NCBI RefSeq assembly: GCF_014534745.1
Contig: NZ_JACVVP010000037.1
Location: forward strand, 1-64,000
DNA: 64,000 bases
Source: Flammeovirga sp. EKP202
GTDB taxonomy: Bacteria > Bacteroidota > Bacteroidia > Cytophagales > Flammeovirgaceae
Direction of reading: 5' to 3'
Positions 36,492 to 45,558 of the stretch are shown in pieces. The notes under the pieces are model-generated. The model worked only from the letters and a program-made list of their open reading frames with translations, had not been told where the DNA came from and ran no database searches. Each line of letters begins with the position of its first letter. The stretch's first letter is position 1. The translations under genes and the position numbers were made by a program.

Positions 36492-37508
36492 ATGATATTT
36501 AAAAAGAGTATTTTATTTTTTGGAGCATTCGCCCTGATGAGTTGGAATGCTATGGCCCAATCTGACGTTCCAGTGGAAATAATGAAAGGAAAGAGGACGT
36601 ATTTGAAAAAGACGATGATACTTCCTCAGAGTTCTTCTTATTGGAAAATTGAACAAAATCAAGCGGTAAGTGGAGTACCTCTTCGTATGAAAGGAAAGTT
36701 ATACGAAAAGGGGTTAGGTGTTCATGCTCCATCCAACTTGATTTATAAATTACCACCAAAAGCACACTACTTTTACGTTGTACCCGGAGGTGATGATGCA
36801 CATCATGGAAAGATTTCAATGTCTATAAAAGTCGACAATGTGGAAGTTTTTAGTTCTGGTGTTTTTGATAGTCAATCCCAAAAGTATATGCCTAAATTAC
36901 ATGCAATAGATGTTTCTGGTGCTACCTTTCTCACTTTAATAGTAGATGATATAGGTGATAAAGGAGGTGATCATGCCGATTGGGGAGAAGCTTTCTTTGT
37001 TGAAGGGAAAAAGGAGTTTAAACCTAAAAATCCAGAATTAGCAAAGAAATTCTTCGAAGAGGATGATAGCGACCTTGAAGGTAAAAAAGTATATCTTGTG
37101 AAAGAATTAGCGACCACAGTTGATTCTTATTGGAAAGTACTCAATAATGAAGGCATTGAAGGAGGGAGAATTAGTATTGAAGGCCGTAAATATGAGAAAG
37201 GAATTGGCTTACACGCTCCTTCTAAATTGGTATTCCCGATTGAAGCCAATTACAAAACGTTTGTTGTAACGCCTGGCGCCAATGATTCTAACGGCGGTTT
37301 AATACGAATGAGAATTCAAGTGGATGGGAATGAGGTCTTCAATAGCGGTCCAATCAGAAGGTCAAACCAAGAACCCCAACGATTACAAATTGATGTAAAG
37401 GGTAAAAAAGAGTTGACATTATTGGTCGATGAAGAAGATGGTGATAGAGGTGGAGACCATGCAAGTTGGGCCAATGCTTACTTCTTAATTGACGACGGTT
37501 CAAAGTAA
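36492..37508 (+). CDS. Exported protein with two NPCBM-type carbohydrate-binding domains
   Basis: A 338-residue protein with a signal peptide (SILFFGAFALMSWNAMAQS) and two repeats of the NPCBM (CBM51-like) domain at about 25-165 and 195-335. Each has WKIEQN/WKVLNN near the start, the YEKGLGVHAPSNL/YEKGIGLHAPSKL block, PGGDDAHHG/PGANDSNG, and a final GDHADWGEAFF/GDHASWANAYF. There is no catalytic domain, so it is a candidate surface glycan-binding protein of the adjacent polysaccharide locus. I start at the ATG at 36492; the in-frame TTG at 36477 adds five unhelpful residues. A repeat copy begins 1 nt after its stop. Confidence 0.8.
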   Translation: MIFKKSILFFGAFALMSWNAMAQSDVPVEIMKGKRTYLKKTMILPQSSSYWKIEQNQAVSGVPLRMKGKLYEKGLGVHAPSNLIYKLPPKAHYFYVVPGGDDAHHGKISMSIKVDNVEVFSSGVFDSQSQKYMPKLHAIDVSGATFLTLIVDDIGDKGGDHADWGEAFFVEGKKEFKPKNPELAKKFFEEDDSDLEGKKVYLVKELATTVDSYWKVLNNEGIEGGRISIEGRKYEKGIGLHAPSKLVFPIEANYKTFVVTPGANDSNGGLIRMRIQVDGNEVFNSGPIRRSNQEPQRLQIDVKGKKELTLLVDEEDGDRGGDHASWANAYFLIDDGSK

Positions 37509-37509
37509 A

Positions 37510-37898
37510 TACATTGTAAACTAAGTTTTCGTTATTTATATTGTTTAGAAATCAGGAGATTTCTGATAATCTGAAGGACACGAATGAGGCTAACGCTTAA
37601 CATTCGCGCCATTGAGCTTCCTACCATTTTAGTTTGGTAGTACTCCCTCCGGCATTGAAGGGAAAAGCGTCAAGTATTTCAGGAATTGAGCCGTTAAAAA
37701 TGATTTTGTTGTTTGAGCGCAGCGAGTTTAAAATCATTTAGGCGAGAGGAATGAAATTTAGCTTTTGACTTCAAAGCCTAGATTTTTTGCTTCGTTTTTC
37801 ATCAATGGAAAAATGAAGAAGAAGGAAGCTTGAAAGTAGGACATAAAAGTTTGTAGAATAATCTATTGGAAGTTTGCGGTAATTTAGTTTACAAGGTA
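37510..37898. repeat. Complete copy R7 of the modular repeat
   Basis: Begins TACATTGTAAACTAAGTT one base after the NPCBM-gene stop codon and ends with the complementary terminus TTTAGTTTACAAGGTA. It holds M4 reversed (26-nt hairpin at 37581-37606), M3 forward (GGCATTGAAGGGAAAAGCGT; stem AAATGATTTT...AAAATCATTT) and the terminal block. In the large M3 stem the usual TTTTTGT/ACAAAAA pair is replaced by TTTTTC/GAAAAA, keeping base pairing. The rest of 37899-38087 holds the next gene's leader. Confidence 0.85.
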
Positions 37899-38087
37899 GC
37901 AAACTTATTTTCTTTTTAAAAAACCGAAATGTACATTGTTTAGTAAAAATAGAGTAAGAAAAGGGGGAGTAATACTTCTTTTTTAAGATGGATAATTTTT
38001 ATTAGCCAAAATATTGACTTTACGGCATTGGCACATCTATTACATTGCATCCATGAAATGATACATGAAAAGTAAAGATTTTTTATA

Positions 38088-39665
38088 ATGAGAATTCTAC
38101 CATTTTTTACAGCCTTATTTTTAATTCCGTTATTGATGAGTGCTCAAGAGAAGAAACCCAACATACTTTATATTATGTCGGATGATCACACTTCTCAAGC
38201 AATAGGTGTTTACGGAAGCAGATTGAAAGCATTAAATCCAACACCCAATTTGGATAAATTAGCCAATGAAGGTGTTTTACTAACCAATACATTTTGTACA
38301 AACTCTATTTGTACACCTTCAAGAGCAACGATCCTTACCGGTCAATACAGCCAAACCAATGGTGTTCTCGATTTAGAAGGTCGTATTGCAGAAGACCAAC
38401 AGTATCTGCCAAAAGAAATTAAGAAATTAGGTTATCAAACAGCAATTGTTGGTAAATGGCACTTGAAAGAAGAGCCAGGTGCTTTCGATTATTATAAAGT
38501 ATTGCCAGTTCAAGGAAAGTATTTTGATCCAGTTTTCAGAGAAAGAGGTGATAAGGCATGGCCCAAAAATACAGTCAAGTACAAAGGACATAGTTCTGAT
38601 ATCGTTACAAATATCAGTATTGAATGGTTAGATAAAGGCTGGAATAAGGAACAACCGTTTTTCTTAATGCATCACTTCAAAGCGCCTCATGACTTCTTCG
38701 AGTTCGCACCTCGTTATAAGGACTATTTAGAAGATGTTGAAATTCCTGAACCATCAAGTTTGTATGATAACGAAAAGAATGGTTCTATCGCTACATATGG
38801 TGAAGATGGTAAATTAAGAAATTACATAGGTTCGTCTATCTCTAAACGTAATGTGACAAGAGATATGGGAAGAGATTTAAAGATTGACCAATCGTTGAGT
38901 GATAAAGAGTACACTCACGCTTCTTATCAAGAATATTTAAAACGTTATTTAAGATGTGTGAAAGGTGTGGACGACAATATCAAAAGATTATTGGATCATT
39001 TAGATAAAATTGGTGAGTTAGACAACACAATTATTGTGTATTCTTCTGATCAAGGAATGATGTTAGGAGAGCATGATTATCAAGATAAAAGATGGATGTA
39101 TGAGGAGTCAATGCGTATGCCTTTAATTGCTCATTATCCTAAAAGCTTTAAGAAAGGAATTAAAGTAGATGCGATCATCAATAACACTGATTTTGCTCCA
39201 ACGCTAATTGATTTGGCTGGGGGTAAAACACCAAAATATATGCATGGTGAGTCTTTCAAGTCTATTTTAGAAACTGGTAAAGAGCCTAAAAAATGGAGAA
39301 AAAGTACTTACTATCGTTATTGGATGCACATGGCACACAAGCACGGCAATCCGGCACACTTTGGGGTAAGAACGAAAGATTACAAGTTGATTTTCTTCTA
39401 TTCAAGACATTTCGATCCTAACAAGAACCCTAATGCTTGGGGTGCAGATTATAATTTCGAAGGGCCAATTGCTTGGGAATTTTATGATTTAAGTAAGGAT
39501 CCACACGAAATGAATAACGCTTATGACGATCCAAAATATTCAAAAGTGATCGCCGATTTAAAAAAGGAAATCAAAAAGCTTAGAAAGAAATATAATGAGG
39601 AAGACGGTAACTATCCAAAGCTACAGAAAATCATAGACGAGCATTGGGATGACAAGGCTCTATAA
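38088..39665 (+). CDS. Sulfatase, S1 family (FGly type)
   Basis: A 525-residue exported sulfatase (signal peptide MRILPFFTALFLIPLLMSAQ). Cys75 in SICTPSRATILTG is the C-x-P-S-R site converted to formylglycine, and the metal-binding DD is in YIMSDDHTS. The motif VGKWHLKE and a later STDQGMM-like YSSDQGMMLGEHD are typical of S1 arylsulfatases. It removes sulfate from algal polysaccharide or oligosaccharides, presumably in the periplasm or outside. The maturase (anSME) is not in the window. It has a good terminator downstream and shares the locus with two more sulfatases. Confidence 0.9.
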   Translation: MRILPFFTALFLIPLLMSAQEKKPNILYIMSDDHTSQAIGVYGSRLKALNPTPNLDKLANEGVLLTNTFCTNSICTPSRATILTGQYSQTNGVLDLEGRIAEDQQYLPKEIKKLGYQTAIVGKWHLKEEPGAFDYYKVLPVQGKYFDPVFRERGDKAWPKNTVKYKGHSSDIVTNISIEWLDKGWNKEQPFFLMHHFKAPHDFFEFAPRYKDYLEDVEIPEPSSLYDNEKNGSIATYGEDGKLRNYIGSSISKRNVTRDMGRDLKIDQSLSDKEYTHASYQEYLKRYLRCVKGVDDNIKRLLDHLDKIGELDNTIIVYSSDQGMMLGEHDYQDKRWMYEESMRMPLIAHYPKSFKKGIKVDAIINNTDFAPTLIDLAGGKTPKYMHGESFKSILETGKEPKKWRKSTYYRYWMHMAHKHGNPAHFGVRTKDYKLIFFYSRHFDPNKNPNAWGADYNFEGPIAWEFYDLSKDPHEMNNAYDDPKYSKVIADLKKEIKKLRKKYNEEDGNYPKLQKIIDEHWDDKAL

Positions 39666-39736
39666 GGAATATATTCCCTATAACAGCACACCCAATACTT
39701 TAATGAAGTAGCACACGGTAAATGATACACACGTAG

Positions 39737-39771
39737 ATTAAGCTCCGAGCATCTTGGGGCTTAATTTTTTT
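39737..39771 (+). terminator. Terminator of the sulfatase gene at 38088
   Basis: The arms ATTAAGCTCC and GGGGCTTAAT (one G-T pair) are followed by TTTTTTTG. Confidence 0.7.
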
Positions 39772-39831
39772 GTTTAGGGAAAAGTGGTTTGTGTTGTGTT
39801 CCGTACTGTGGTCCTTGAACCTTTTATATCG

Positions 39832-39971
39832 CAAGTGTTAAGCCGATAGGCGTCACTTGTGATGATACATTGGCGAAGTCTCCCGACTTCGAAATGAATG
39901 AAAGAGTGGTATTTCTATTCGAAGTCGGGGGACAATGAATAGTTCCAAGTGACGCTCACGCTTAACACTTG
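39832..39971. repeat. 140-bp nested palindrome built from two inverted M4-type hairpins
   Basis: The outer arms CAAGTGTTAAGC and GCTTAACACTTG pair perfectly (12 bp). Inside them GCGTCACTTG pairs with CAAGTGACGC, and CCCGACTTCGAA pairs with TTCGAAGTCGGG. Each arm is itself an M4-type hairpin (39832-39859 and 39946-39971, stems CAAGTG/CACTTG). The structure could form a cruciform or a long RNA hairpin. It fills most of the gap between the sulfatase terminator and the regulator gene; no gene is present. Confidence 0.8.
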
Positions 39972-40045
39972 AAACATCTTGAGGTATTGTACTCTACAGA
40001 GTAGTATATTTTCAATTTTATCTACTCATTTCAACAAAATCTAAA

Positions 40046-41536
40046 TCAAATGGAAGAAATATAAGTAAACAAATTATCATCACGGTGAAGTCCCAATTTC
40101 TTTCTCAATCTATACCTCCCTTTATTGACCGAATCAGTCGAAATACCCAACAATTGAGCGATTTCTTTACTGGAAAAATTTAACTTGATCAAAGCACAAA
40201 GCTTGAGGTCATTTCGAGTCAAACTGCTATGAATAGTGTTAAGTGTATCATAAAAATCACTATTAACTTGTATAAAGCGAGTTTCAAATTCTTCCCAAGT
40301 CTTAGCTGTATTTAGGTTGATAGTCTTGTTGATGCGTTCTACAGCTGCATCACTTTTGTGTTGTTTTACATCTTCTAAACCTTCTTTTATCTCTTGGAGT
40401 AATTTGTCCTTTTCAATCAATTGTAATGACGTCACGGTCAATTCCTTTTTCTTGATTTCAATTTCAGCTTTTGATCTTTCCTCCAAAAGTTGTTGTTTGG
40501 TTTGATGTTTTACTTTTAAAAGTGAAATAATAAAAATGGCTGATAATACCGTGACAAATAAAAGTGATACAAGATAAATCAAACGTTGTTGAAGCGTTTC
40601 TTGCTCTATTTTCAATACTTTCAATTCCTGTTCTTTTCGATATTGTTTATTTTCTTCTATTGTTTTTCGATATGAATCTTTAATCTCAAAAAGCTTTTTA
40701 TTACGAGAACTTTGACTCCCAAAGAGTTGGTCTCCTAACTCTTTTGAAGCAGTCATTTCTTGATACGCTTTTTTGTAGTTACCAAGCTGACTATTCAATT
40801 GAGAGGCTTTTTTAAGTAACTCTACTCTCAAACCCAAACGCCTTTTATGTTCATCTACCGCTTTTAAGCTTTTGTAATAATAGGCTAACGCTTCTTTAAT
40901 TTTTCCTTTTTGAGTGTATAAATCTCCCCACATAGAATAGAGAATGGCGGCATAAGAATGTGTAGGCGAAACTTCAGCTGATATTTCTCTTAAGATTTCC
41001 TCTGATTGCTCAAAGTTGCCCGTTAAAGTATGCAAGTGCGCCTCCTCTGACAACACATAAAACTTTTCATTAAATGGTCTTTGTGTGGAATCTAAGAGTT
41101 GGCGTGCCACATTTAAAAACTCCCTTGCTTTATCAAAATTACGATTCATTCTGTAGGTATGTGCAGCAGTATAATATGTTTTTTGCTTTCCATATGGGGT
41201 AGAAAGAATACCCGATTTCTCAGCATAAAAAAACATGGAGTCTACACTATTCATTGCATTGAGGCTATCATAAAAAATCGAATAAAGTAAAGTTAAGCGT
41301 TTGTAAGCCCTGTACTTTATTCTTGAGTTATTTGCTTCGTCGGCACTGCTCATCAGCGACCAAATTTTATCATATGCTTCAGGGTAAAATGCAGTCCCGA
41401 TCAATTGATCTACGGCTTTAAGTTCTACCTTTGAATACTCCATTAATGTATCATTTCCTTTTGATTGAAAAGGCAATAACAATACAATAATGACAGTGCT
41501 TATATAGAGTTTCCAACAATCTCTCATCCCATTCAT
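40046..41536 (-). CDS. TPR - transmembrane - LuxR-type HTH regulator
   Basis: A 496-residue exported-then-anchored regulator. It has a signal or anchor sequence at the N-terminus (LYISTVIIVLLLPFQSKG), TPR-type helices at about 45-270 (AHTYRMNRNFDKAREFLNVA, YSMWGDLYTQKGKIKEALAY), one membrane helix at about 316-338 (YLVSLLFVTVLSAIFIISLL), a cytoplasmic coiled coil, and a LuxR/GerE-like HTH at about 430-490 (FSSKEIAQLLGISTDSVNKG). Such proteins sense outside signals through the TPR part and bind DNA inside. It lies within the polysaccharide locus and is opposite in strand to the GH16 genes, so it may control the locus (inference). Confidence 0.75.
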   Translation of the reverse strand: MNGMRDCWKLYISTVIIVLLLPFQSKGNDTLMEYSKVELKAVDQLIGTAFYPEAYDKIWSLMSSADEANNSRIKYRAYKRLTLLYSIFYDSLNAMNSVDSMFFYAEKSGILSTPYGKQKTYYTAAHTYRMNRNFDKAREFLNVARQLLDSTQRPFNEKFYVLSEEAHLHTLTGNFEQSEEILREISAEVSPTHSYAAILYSMWGDLYTQKGKIKEALAYYYKSLKAVDEHKRRLGLRVELLKKASQLNSQLGNYKKAYQEMTASKELGDQLFGSQSSRNKKLFEIKDSYRKTIEENKQYRKEQELKVLKIEQETLQQRLIYLVSLLFVTVLSAIFIISLLKVKHQTKQQLLEERSKAEIEIKKKELTVTSLQLIEKDKLLQEIKEGLEDVKQHKSDAAVERINKTINLNTAKTWEEFETRFIQVNSDFYDTLNTIHSSLTRNDLKLCALIKLNFSSKEIAQLLGISTDSVNKGRYRLRKKLGLHRDDNLFTYISSI

Positions 41537-41660
41537 TCCATTTTCTGTTTAGTAATTAAAGCTACAACAAAGAATTAGGAAAAACCTCTAAAATTCATTT
41601 CTCATAGGGTAGATTTTTCAGGAAAATGAGGGGAGATAATTTTCTTACTAAACTCTGACT

Positions 41661-41668
41661 TAAGTTTG
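41661..41668 (+). promoter_or_regulatory. -7 element TAAGTTTG upstream of the first GH16 gene
   Basis: A perfect TAnnTTTG 75 bases before the ATG at 41743. There is no clear -33 element, which fits a positively regulated gene. Confidence 0.4.
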
Positions 41669-41742
41669 ATGAAGTTCTTCCGGAAATATCCCTTTTAAAA
41701 GTTTTTATTGTGATTGATATGTATGAAATCAAATGAACAAAT

Positions 41743-43185
41743 ATGAAATCTCAAAAAATGTACTTTTTATGGATCGGGTTTTTCCTAATGTTATCCAATA
41801 TCCTTTACGCTCAACCAGAATTTGTAAAGGGAAATGATCCTAAACCTTTAGGTACTTCTTGGCAATTAAGACCTGAAGTATCGGATGATTTTGACGGGAC
41901 TGAATTAGATCTTGTAAAATGGAAAAATACAGACCCGAAGCGTTGGATTGGGAGAGCACCTGGCCTTTTTAAAGAAAATACAGTGAGTGTGAAAGAAGGG
42001 GCAATGTGCATCACGAACTATCAGTTGGAAAAAGAAGAAGTAGTCAATGGACAAACATTTACGCATGGATGTGGGCATGTTATTTCGAATAAAAACGTTA
42101 ATGTGGGCAACTATATAGAATGTAGAATGAAAGCCAACAAGACCTTCTTATCTTCTACTTTTTGGTTGATCAATTATAAAAATGAAGGGCAAGGGTGTGA
42201 TAAGCGTGTGACCGAATTGGATATTCAAGAATGTGTAGGTCAAGTGACAAACCCTCAATCTTGGAATGAAAATTTTGATCAATCAATGCATTCTAATACA
42301 CACAGTAGAAACGTTTCTTGTGATACACCAACTGGGTCTGTTGGGAATAGTGTAGATCTTCCTTCAGGAAAAGTGTACGATGATTTTCATGTGTATGGTG
42401 CATGGTGGAAAAGCAAAAATGAAATATTATTTTATCTAGATGGGGTATACCAATATTCTGTAACACCAGCAGCTGATTTTAGTATTGATCTCTACATAAA
42501 ATTAGTAACAGAAACGTATGATTGGAATCCAACTCCAGCAGATGGAGGAATGACGGGAAGCTGGGAAGATAGAACCACAAAATATGATTGGGTAAGAACA
42601 TGGGAATTGTCCACTGAAAATGTAGAAGAGTCTGTAGGTTTTAATGAAGTACCGAACAACGTCCCTCCAGCCAAATCTTATGATTTTAAAGTAGATTATG
42701 TGGCCAATGAAAAAAGAGAAATCGTGGTAGAAGTTTGGTCGGCAAACAAAGTTTTACATACTGCTAAGAAAACAATAGAAAAGGGCTTTGGTACAACATC
42801 GATTGCATTGGAAATGGATGAAACACTTCCTTCAGGAAACAATTATTCTTGGAAAGTAAGCCTTCGTGCAGTGGGTGGACAAGACAATCTTTCAGACGAA
42901 CAAATTGACAATATCATCATTACTTCAGAACCTGTTTTGTCTATCGATGATTTAGATTCTGTAAAAGTGGCGATCTATCCGAACCCTACTGAAAATACAT
43001 TAACGGTAGATGTTCCTAAAGGGAAATATTCTGTAGATATATATAATGTGAAGGGCCAAAAAGTGATTCACAAAACATTGAAAAATAAAGGAAAAGTAGA
43101 TGTTTCAGCTTTAAAATCAGGCTCTTATATCCTAAAGGTACAGTCGACACAAATGTCACATACTTTTAATTTTATCAAAAAATAA
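41743..43185 (+). CDS. Secreted GH16 enzyme with a C-terminal module and T9SS domain, probable agarase/porphyranase
   Basis: A 480-residue protein: signal peptide (MLSNILYAQ end), GH16 beta-jelly-roll domain at about 25-290, a beta-sandwich module at about 303-400, and a T9SS sorting domain at about 410-480 (VAIYPNPTENTLTV, GSYILKVQS). The active site is ELDIQE (Glu158, Asp160, Glu163), the ExDxxE form found in agarases, porphyranases and kappa-carrageenases. The context points to beta-agarase or beta-porphyranase activity, cutting the galactan chain internally at the surface. The module resembles one in the beta-helix protein at 45559. Confidence 0.85.
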   Translation: MKSQKMYFLWIGFFLMLSNILYAQPEFVKGNDPKPLGTSWQLRPEVSDDFDGTELDLVKWKNTDPKRWIGRAPGLFKENTVSVKEGAMCITNYQLEKEEVVNGQTFTHGCGHVISNKNVNVGNYIECRMKANKTFLSSTFWLINYKNEGQGCDKRVTELDIQECVGQVTNPQSWNENFDQSMHSNTHSRNVSCDTPTGSVGNSVDLPSGKVYDDFHVYGAWWKSKNEILFYLDGVYQYSVTPAADFSIDLYIKLVTETYDWNPTPADGGMTGSWEDRTTKYDWVRTWELSTENVEESVGFNEVPNNVPPAKSYDFKVDYVANEKREIVVEVWSANKVLHTAKKTIEKGFGTTSIALEMDETLPSGNNYSWKVSLRAVGGQDNLSDEQIDNIIITSEPVLSIDDLDSVKVAIYPNPTENTLTVDVPKGKYSVDIYNVKGQKVIHKTLKNKGKVDVSALKSGSYILKVQSTQMSHTFNFIKK

Positions 43186-43194
43186 AAAGTACAA

Positions 43195-43329
43195 TACACT
43201 GTAAATTATGAATCCATTAATTCTAATGGGTGATTCTATAATGGTCAAATGGTTGTGTAATGTGGTTCGCGAGGACGTTGCAATGCAACGTCCCTACAGA
43301 ACTGCATTTTTAAAAGGTTATTACAAAAT
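43195..43329. repeat. Degenerate copy R8 of the modular repeat (M1 + M2)
   Basis: Begins TACACTGTAAATTATGAATC (a decayed terminus) 9 bases after the GH16 stop, then M1 and M2 with the palindrome at 43273-43293 (GGACGTTGCA/TGCAACGTCC). The ORF 43208-43408 lies over this repeat and is rejected. Confidence 0.75.
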
Positions 43330-43554
43330 ATCTGTTGATAGTGATCGATCATTTAGTTTAAAGCATAATAATAGTAGAGGGGTAAATATCTTCTATTCAA
43401 GGGGATAGCCTATTACTCCCTTTAATACTAACGGTTGTTTTTTTAGCAAAAAGCTTTGTTCCACTAGTTTTAATTCAATAGTAAATAGAACACTAATATC
43501 GATTAGATAGAGAAGTGTTTTAACATGAAATGAATTTAAATAACACAAAGTGAA

Positions 43555-44619
43555 ATGAAGAATTACCGAGCAAACATGTTAGACCTTTTGATTTTGGTAG
43601 CTACCCTTTTTATGGCTTCTTGTAATGCAGAAGACGTCATTGATGAAGTCACCAAAATCGAAGAACCACCCAAAGAGGAGGACCCCGATGAAGAAAGTGA
43701 TGAGGTCACCCAACCTGTTTTCTTAGCGGACCAAGACCCGAAACCTTCTAATACAAAATGGGTATTGGTAGAAGCCCTTTCGGATGAATTCGATGAAGGA
43801 AATATCGACCTTGAAAAATGGAACGAAAGCCCAGAGTTTTTATGGGAAAATGCGAATGGTTCTTTTTCGGATAGAGGTTGGTATGGTTCTACCCGCTGTC
43901 TTTTTTCAGCTGAAAATGTAAGCATTGAAGAGGGAGAACTAAGAATTGAAGCTAAACTGTATGATGAACCCCAGTACAGCCCGAAAGATGATACAAGCCA
44001 ACCGGCTAAAAGATGGTATGGAGGTGCCTATGTGTCATCCAAAACAATGGGTAAACCGGGTTATTATTTTGAAGCGGAAATGCAATCAAGTTCTACAGTG
44101 ATGTCTTCTGCTTTTTGGTTGAAAACACCACCAGTACCGTGTACTACAACATCAGATGGTGAGAACTTAGAATTAGATATTCAGGAATGTGTGGGCCGAT
44201 TTTTAGGCTCGAAAACAGATGATTGGACCAAAGACGACTGGGCAGTCAATTCAAAATGGGATCAAATTTTTCATTTTAATACCCACCGTCACTCTACCAA
44301 TTGTGCTTACAATGGTAGCCGACAAAGTAAAGGCGGACACATTAACTTCGATAAATTTAATCGTGAAGAATACCATATTTATGCTGCATGGTGGCATGAA
44401 GGAGGTAATCAAGTCGACTTTTTTATCGATGGTAGATTAGTAAAGTCAGTCACTCCACCAGTTCCTTTTACCTCAGATCAACGTTTGATCATGTCAAGCA
44501 ATTTTTATGATTGGGTAAGGGAAGATGCAAGAGATGATATGGGCTTTAATGATTCTAAGTTAGATCGAAGTACAAAATTCAAGTGGGTTAGAACTTGGAA
44601 GTTAGAGGCGGAAGATTAA
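43555..44619 (+). CDS. GH16 lipoprotein, probable agarase/porphyranase
   Basis: A 354-residue lipoprotein: a short N-terminal helix with the lipobox LFMASC (lipid-bearing Cys), an acidic linker (about 25-55: PPKEEDPDEESDEVTQP), then a GH16 domain. The catalytic block is LELDIQECVG (Glu206, Asp208, Glu211), the same ExDxxE form as in the upstream enzyme, and the C-terminal half ends KFKWVRTWKLE. It would be anchored on the outer-membrane surface and act endo on galactan. It is a diverged paralogue of the GH16 at 41743. Confidence 0.85.
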   Translation: MKNYRANMLDLLILVATLFMASCNAEDVIDEVTKIEEPPKEEDPDEESDEVTQPVFLADQDPKPSNTKWVLVEALSDEFDEGNIDLEKWNESPEFLWENANGSFSDRGWYGSTRCLFSAENVSIEEGELRIEAKLYDEPQYSPKDDTSQPAKRWYGGAYVSSKTMGKPGYYFEAEMQSSSTVMSSAFWLKTPPVPCTTTSDGENLELDIQECVGRFLGSKTDDWTKDDWAVNSKWDQIFHFNTHRHSTNCAYNGSRQSKGGHINFDKFNREEYHIYAAWWHEGGNQVDFFIDGRLVKSVTPPVPFTSDQRLIMSSNFYDWVREDARDDMGFNDSKLDRSTKFKWVRTWKLEAED

Positions 44620-44703
44620 ATCCTTCAGGTCGAGGAAAGTACTACAAAATGATTTTCTTATTACTGATCGGAAGATGAGTATTTTACAATAGTATATTTA
44701 AAG

Positions 44704-44758
44704 TGTAGTGCTGTAGGGTCGTTGCATTACAACGACCTTGCGAACCACTACAAATTAC
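44704..44758. repeat. Reverse M2 copy (R9)
   Basis: M2 in reverse orientation with the palindrome at 44717-44737 (GGTCGTTGCA and ACAACGACC, one mismatch). The rest of 44620-44820 holds nothing else I can name. Confidence 0.65.
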
Positions 44759-44820
44759 CATATGCTATTCATGAAAACCTATCTCAATTAAAGAAAATCT
44801 AGTTGACAAACACCAATAAC

Positions 44821-44871
44821 AAAGTTCGTGAGGAAGGGTAAAATAGATCCTCTTCACGAACTTTATTTTTA
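44821..44871 (+). terminator. Strong hairpin terminator between GH16 and beta-helix genes
   Basis: The arms AAAGTTCGTGA and TCACGAACTTT are followed by ATTTTTATC. It could also act on the minus strand. A 62-codon ORF from 44828 that runs through this hairpin is not supported as a gene. Confidence 0.65.
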
Positions 44872-45230
44872 TCATTACAAAAACGACCTTTTCTCATCTT
44901 TTTATCTGTTACTTCTACACTTCAAAAAGGGGATAATTACATCCTATTCGATGGGGGATTTATTATATGTTATAAATACACTTGTGTTTGAGGTAAATTT
45001 ATCAACCTTCAATTAAAGTAGATCAGGCAAATTGAAAAAAATTAGTATGAAATGATCTTAAGTAACAACACAAAAATGACTTTACCTTTTTATTCCTATC
45101 GTATTGAAATGAATCAATTTTTAAATGAAACGATTAGTCCCACTAATCATGAATTATTATGTCTTTTTCTCCAATGATAACCAATAATCACGTAAAGTAA
45201 TTTCTGTTGAGTTACTATTTAAATACTTAA

Positions 45231-45487
45231 CACTTTGTAAACTAAGTTTTTGTTAATTTATATATTTCTTTTGATGAAGTATATAGGATAATGTATTGTG
45301 GTTCGCAAGGTCGTTGTAATTCAACCTCCCTACAGCACTGCATTATAAAAAACTTCTCTTTTGACTTCTAAGCCTTGAATTTTTTGCTTCAAGACTAAAT
45401 TGAAGAAAAAGGAAGTTTGAAAGTAGATCCTATAATTGCTTGTAGAAAGGTCGATTGAAAGTTGACGATAATTTAGTTTAAAAGGTA
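45231..45487. repeat. Internally deleted copy R10 of the modular repeat
   Basis: Ends are CTTTGTAAACTAAGTTTTTG at the left and TTTAGTTTAAAAGGTA at the right. M1 and a diverged M2 (45309-45329) are present, then most of M3 is deleted and the last part plus the terminal block remain. It lies 70 bases before the ATG of the beta-helix gene. The rest of 44872-45230 holds no gene. Confidence 0.8.
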
Positions 45488-45558
45488 CTTAAATAAAGAG
45501 CATACGGAACGTGCTCAAAGATCGCATAACCAATCGTTTAACTATTATTTCACTAGCT

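Noticed and set aside
39832-39971. Possible integron attC-like or CRISPR-like site
   Set aside because: The inverted units recall attC-style arms, but no integrase, regular spacers or RYYYAAC/GTTRRRY boxes were found; the match is to the M4 modules of the dispersed repeat.
43208-43408. A 66-codon open frame
   Set aside because: It lies entirely over repeat R8 (M1/M2) and has no conserved product features; its composition follows the repeat.
44828-45016. A 62-codon open frame after the second GH16 gene
   Set aside because: It begins inside a strong terminator hairpin and continues into AT-rich intergenic sequence; no family or leader is recognisable.
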